A stretch of 22,500 bases of DNA. Source: Chromera velia. Its lineage: Eukaryota; Sar; Chromeraceae. Made by a program: the position numbers and the translations under genes. The notes under the pieces were generated by a model. That model did not search any database. It had not been told where the DNA came from and worked only from the letters and a program-made list of their open reading frames with translations. Below are positions 19,369 through 22,500 of the stretch, in pieces (position 1 is the first letter of the stretch; every line of letters starts with the position of its first letter). The stretch spans positions 74,333-96,832 of the forward strand of contig JAHBMJ010002182.1 in assembly GCA_018398765.1 (NCBI GenBank). The letters run 5' to 3'.

Positions 19369-20795
19369 ATGGCAGATCCACAGGGAAATGGAAGTGCCCA
19401 AGAGGCCCAGCAGGAGGCCGGAGACCAGAGCAAGCCCGTGGGGGAGGACGGGCGTGGGGCAGGGCACGCAGACGCGTCTGATGATGCCGAGGTTATGCTG
19501 AAAGATATTTTCCGGTCTCAACAAAGAATGGAAAAGAAAATGGATGAGAGAGAGAGAAACCTTGAAGGAAAATCAGGATAAGTTAAACAATGAAATCCAA
19601 GGGCAGAGCAAGAAAATCTAGAGAGCGGAGACGAGGATCTCCAGACTTGAGAAAAGAGAGATGGGTCGCATGATTGATGATGAGTTCAAGGCAAGAGAAA
19701 GAAAGATCGGTGATCTCATTATTTGTGGTTTCGATTTCTTCCGATGCACTGCGGTCAGGGTCGCCTCTATCATAGATTATGAGAATGAAAGGAAGAAAGA
19801 AGTGCTTAACGGAAACGGAAGATGGGTGAAGCAGGTTGCTTTCCCTCAACAGAGGAAGGCCTTCTCGTCCTTTGCCCCCATTCGTCTGTTCTTCTCCGAT
19901 CTGGCCGACTCGGAGGCCACCGGAAAGGAGAACCCCTCCCAGGTCTCCCAGCAACTCCAAATCCGTCACTTCAAGTACTAGACAGAGAGGGACGGGGGAC
20001 ACAAGGCCGAGATCACTCTAGATTCTGGTGATCGGGGGGACTGGATGGATATAGTGAATTTGGTGAAGGAAAGAGAGGGAGTGAATGGGGATGGGTTGAT
20101 CTTCTGGCCCCCCGCAGACTCCAGTTCCCTCTCAACAGACGAGAGGGCAACCATGGGGAGGGTCTTCATCTATCGGGGTACCACTCCATTGTTCCGTCTC
20201 TTCATGCGGGTGCAGAAAGCCCTCGATGCGGAGGTGGAGGGGGAGACCTCCTTCGCCCAACAAGCCCTCATCTCCAAATACACCCAGGTCTACCAGGATT
20301 GGAATCCTGCAACCAAGGGGCTCAAGGGGGAGAGAGTCGTCACCCGTCATCTCTACAAGTTTCTGTAGGAGTGGCAGACTGGTCTACCAGACAGGGGAGA
20401 GAGAGATGGGAATGATGAAAGAGAAGGCAGGGGTAGGGACCCCATTCTCAAGGGCAGTCGGAGGTCCCCCGGTTTTGCCGAAGACAGTCTATCCCCAGAG
20501 CCCGTCAGGGCGGACAGACCGGGTGCGCCGAAACGTAGGGTAAGGGGGTTCGGGGAGAATCCAGGCACGGTCGAGAAAGACCAACGTGCTCGGTCAAAGT
20601 TCGGGAGTGAGTGTATCCCGATGAGAGGTGGCTTCGGGGAGGTGTCTAGGGGGGCCCCTCGCTCTGGGTTATTCGGAGGTGACGGGTGGGAAGGGGGGCA
20701 CGCAGCTGAAGAGGATGAGATGAACAGCACACACTCCAGAGCAGAGGGGTGCACGTTGGGGCAAGTCACGTTCTTCCCGAGATCATTAGCATAGC
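19369..20795 (+). mobile_element. Degraded retroelement-like ORF1 region (coiled coil), broken
   Basis: The frame opens at ATG 19369 with an acidic, Gln/Glu-rich start. A heptad-like, highly charged segment follows (RMEKKMDERERN, then RISRLEKRE and DDEFKARERK further on), as in coiled-coil domains. Two globular blocks come after: one around LIICGF and RLFFSDL, the other around GLIFWPPADS and IYRGTTPLFRLFMRVQKAL. The tail is Gly/Arg-rich. The layout of coiled coil, RNA-binding-like domain and basic tail recalls LINE ORF1 proteins, but no reverse transcriptase or end repeats lie in the window, so the class is uncertain. It is broken by a few interruptions and looks inactive but not ancient, because long stretches stay open. 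Confidence 0.35.
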
Positions 20796-21513
20796 AGCGC
20801 TCTCAGGCCTCCCCGCCTACCGATGTATCTATGGGAACGGGTCTATCGAGAACAGATGCCTCTGTTGTGCAGTGCCTTATGCACATCAATGGATTGAAGG
20901 GGGGGGAATCGGGGGAAGGGGACGGGGGGGCGCGGCCCCCCCGGCATTGAACTACCCTCAGAGGAGGAAGGGCGGCAGGACCCTTTCTGTCTGCAGATCA
21001 TCTCATCCGGCGACGCGGCAGTCTCGGGGGCTCCTACCAATCAAAGAGCCCTTACCCTACCCAAACCAATTTCTCCCTCCTGCCCTAGCTGCTGCCGACG
21101 AGTCGGACTCGTTACTCCAGTCCCTCTGCCTATCCCTCCAGCCTGCCGACGACTCATTACCCCAGTCCCTCTGCCCATCCTTACAGCCTGCCGATGACGT
21201 GAGGGGCTACCCCCTCCATGAGAGAAGCATGTTGCCTGTCTGCTTGCCTGCCTTGGCTCTGCCTCCCCAGCAGCCCCCCTCCAAACCTGGTCCCTTCGAT
21301 TTGAACGAGTTGCAACTGGCTCGGGACCGGAAACCAAAAGAGGGCAAAGCTCCTCCCTGCCAACTATGCCGCGCACATCAACCAGAGATTGGGGAGGAGC
21401 GGGCCCGGTGGGTTGATTCTTCTGTGCTTTTGTCAACCGCTTTCGACAGTCAGACAGAAAAGGAAACAGACACAGACAGCCAAGTAGGTGGTGGAATAGA
21501 TAGCCTGATGTAA
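20749..21513 (+). CDS. Unassigned Pro/Ser-rich open frame (254 aa)
   Basis: An open frame of 254 codons with no recognised domain. A short Cys cluster (CLCC) lies near residue 43, a Gly/Arg-rich stretch follows, then tandem SLxQSLCxSLQPADD repeats, and a late CQLC motif. A donor-like AA|gtaggt at 21484 could join in phase to an acceptor (ctctgtgtag) before 21731, giving a C-terminal exon to TGA 21950-21952. It may belong to the degraded element to its left or be a by-product of GC-rich sequence. I cannot assign a function. Confidence 0.2.
   Translation: MHVGASHVLPEIISIAALSGLPAYRCIYGNGSIENRCLCCAVPYAHQWIEGGGIGGRGRGGAAPPALNYPQRRKGGRTLSVCRSSHPATRQSRGLLPIKEPLPYPNQFLPPALAAADESDSLLQSLCLSLQPADDSLPQSLCPSLQPADDVRGYPLHERSMLPVCLPALALPPQQPPSKPGPFDLNELQLARDRKPKEGKAPPCQLCRAHQPEIGEERARWVDSSVLLSTAFDSQTEKETDTDSQVGGGIDSLM
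21092..21198 (+). repeat. 45-51 bp coding tandem repeat
   Basis: Copy 1 (21092-21142, 51 bp), copy 2 (21143-21187, 45 bp) and a partial copy 3 (21188-21198) start with CTGCCGACGA or a close variant. The length difference is 6 bp, so the frame is kept. Confidence 0.85.
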
Positions 21514-21952
21514 GAACACTTTTTGGTATGTAGAGAAATGAACTGATAGAAAGGAAATGATCTCTCCTCCACCCTCACACCCCTCACAAAAAGAAGACTT
21601 AGTCAGCAAGATACGCAGACGGAGTCAATCTTCTCTCTGAGAAGAAGGCCGGATAAAAAGGTAGAGAGGCAGCCCGCTCTGTCACATGAACTCATACCGG
21701 CCCGCTCTCTCTCCTTCCCTCTCTGTGTAGGGAAAGAAGAACATGCAAAAAATGACCCTCAAGCGGATATGGATTTCCTCCCCCTTTGCTCGATGCCCCC
21801 CCCTCCTGGATTTTGCCCCAGATGGGACGGGTTGCCTTATGCTGACCAGGCTTTTGCAAAAATTCCCGAGCCAGACGTATGGAGAACTGTGTAGAAAGGA
21901 AAGAGAAGGGTTCGTTCTTGGAAGCCAGAAAGGCATACAGTTAGACAGATGA

Positions 21953-22500
21953 TGAGCACCAAAACAGAGTGGACTCCAAAGTAGGATTTAGTGGAATTCA
22001 AAGTGACTTTTAAATTTACTATATTCTAGCTTCATTATAAAGTAAAACTAGGTTGCTTAAAGCAATCTAGAGCATTTTAAAGCATTTAAAATCGTTACTC
22101 TTGTGCGAATCTGCTTAAATGTGCTCAAAAGACTGGTTGATTAGCTAGGGTGCACGGTGGGAAAAATTATGATCACTGCGGCACGTAGAAGTTAGTGAAT
22201 ATTACCTGCAAAGAAATACACAGGCACAACACTAATAGATATGCTCAAAAGCAACGTTTAGCACCGCCAATCAACTATAAAGAATTGCTTTTTCTGTAAG
22301 GGAAACAGTGCAGGAAAGAGGGCTTCACAGCTAGGCTGGTCAGACCGGATAGGAGGCGGTCAGTAGGGGTTGGACAGGATTGCGAAGAACAAAGCACAGA
22401 GACAACATAATTCTTTTTATAAAGAAGTCATACTACACAGTGCAAAAGCTTGCAAATCGTTCTGCGTGTGTTAATAAGAAACTGTGAAAAAGAAGGACAG
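21953..22500. other. AT-rich right-hand end, no gene recognised
   Basis: Composition drops sharply to AT-rich after about 21980. Short repeats of AGCATTTTAAAGCATTTAAA type occur near 22072-22090. No open frame, RNA gene or terminal repeat was recognised up to the window edge. Confidence 0.5.

Noticed and set aside
20353-20769. Minus-strand 138-codon open frame
   Set aside because: It is antisense to the ORF1-like stretch, with low-complexity Pro/Ser content and no domain.
1-22500. CRISPR array or bacterial-type operon
   Set aside because: No regularly spaced repeats with unique spacers were seen; the genes have spliceosomal introns and long spacers.

Overview
This window looks like nuclear DNA of an intron-rich protist, with GC-balanced genes separated by AT-rich islands. 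A chromerid-type alveolate alga (Chromera-like) is my best guess. That rests on the ribonuclease-inhibitor-style LRR protein, the long introns full of microsatellites and the frequent TGCATGCA palindromes. It is inference, not proof.

Five host genes can be modelled with consistent splice phases. (1) 1-4627, minus: a four-exon LRR protein that runs off the left edge and has a one-base frame break in a G7 run. (2) 5360-7683, plus: a three-exon, 104-residue cold-shock-domain protein, divergent from gene 1. (3) 8429-10132, minus: a two-exon protein with CCCH-like zinc fingers and a C-terminal histidine-triad-like motif, with a frame change between the fingers. (4) 11115-13439, minus: a secreted glycosidase-like protein of about 773 residues, with an in-frame TAG just after its signal peptide. 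(5) 14183-17446, plus: a five-exon type II membrane glycosyltransferase (GT31-like, DTD motif), divergent from gene 4. Genes 2 and 3 converge on an AT-rich spacer.

The right third (17447-22500) is gene-poor. It holds an AT-rich island with direct repeats and a GC-rich block able to form stem-loops. It also holds a compact MITE-like element with 26-bp terminal inverted repeats and an 8-bp target duplication (18389-18626), and a 48-bp hairpin. After these comes a degraded coding stretch (about 19369-20795) that resembles a retroelement ORF1 with a coiled coil, then an unassigned open frame with short tandem repeats.

The genes do not form an obvious pathway. Genes 4 and 5 could both act on glycans in the secretory route and share a 743-bp divergent promoter region. 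Genes 2 and 3 both look like RNA-binding proteins. These groupings are inference. All exon models come from reading splice signals and phase by eye; no transcript data were available.
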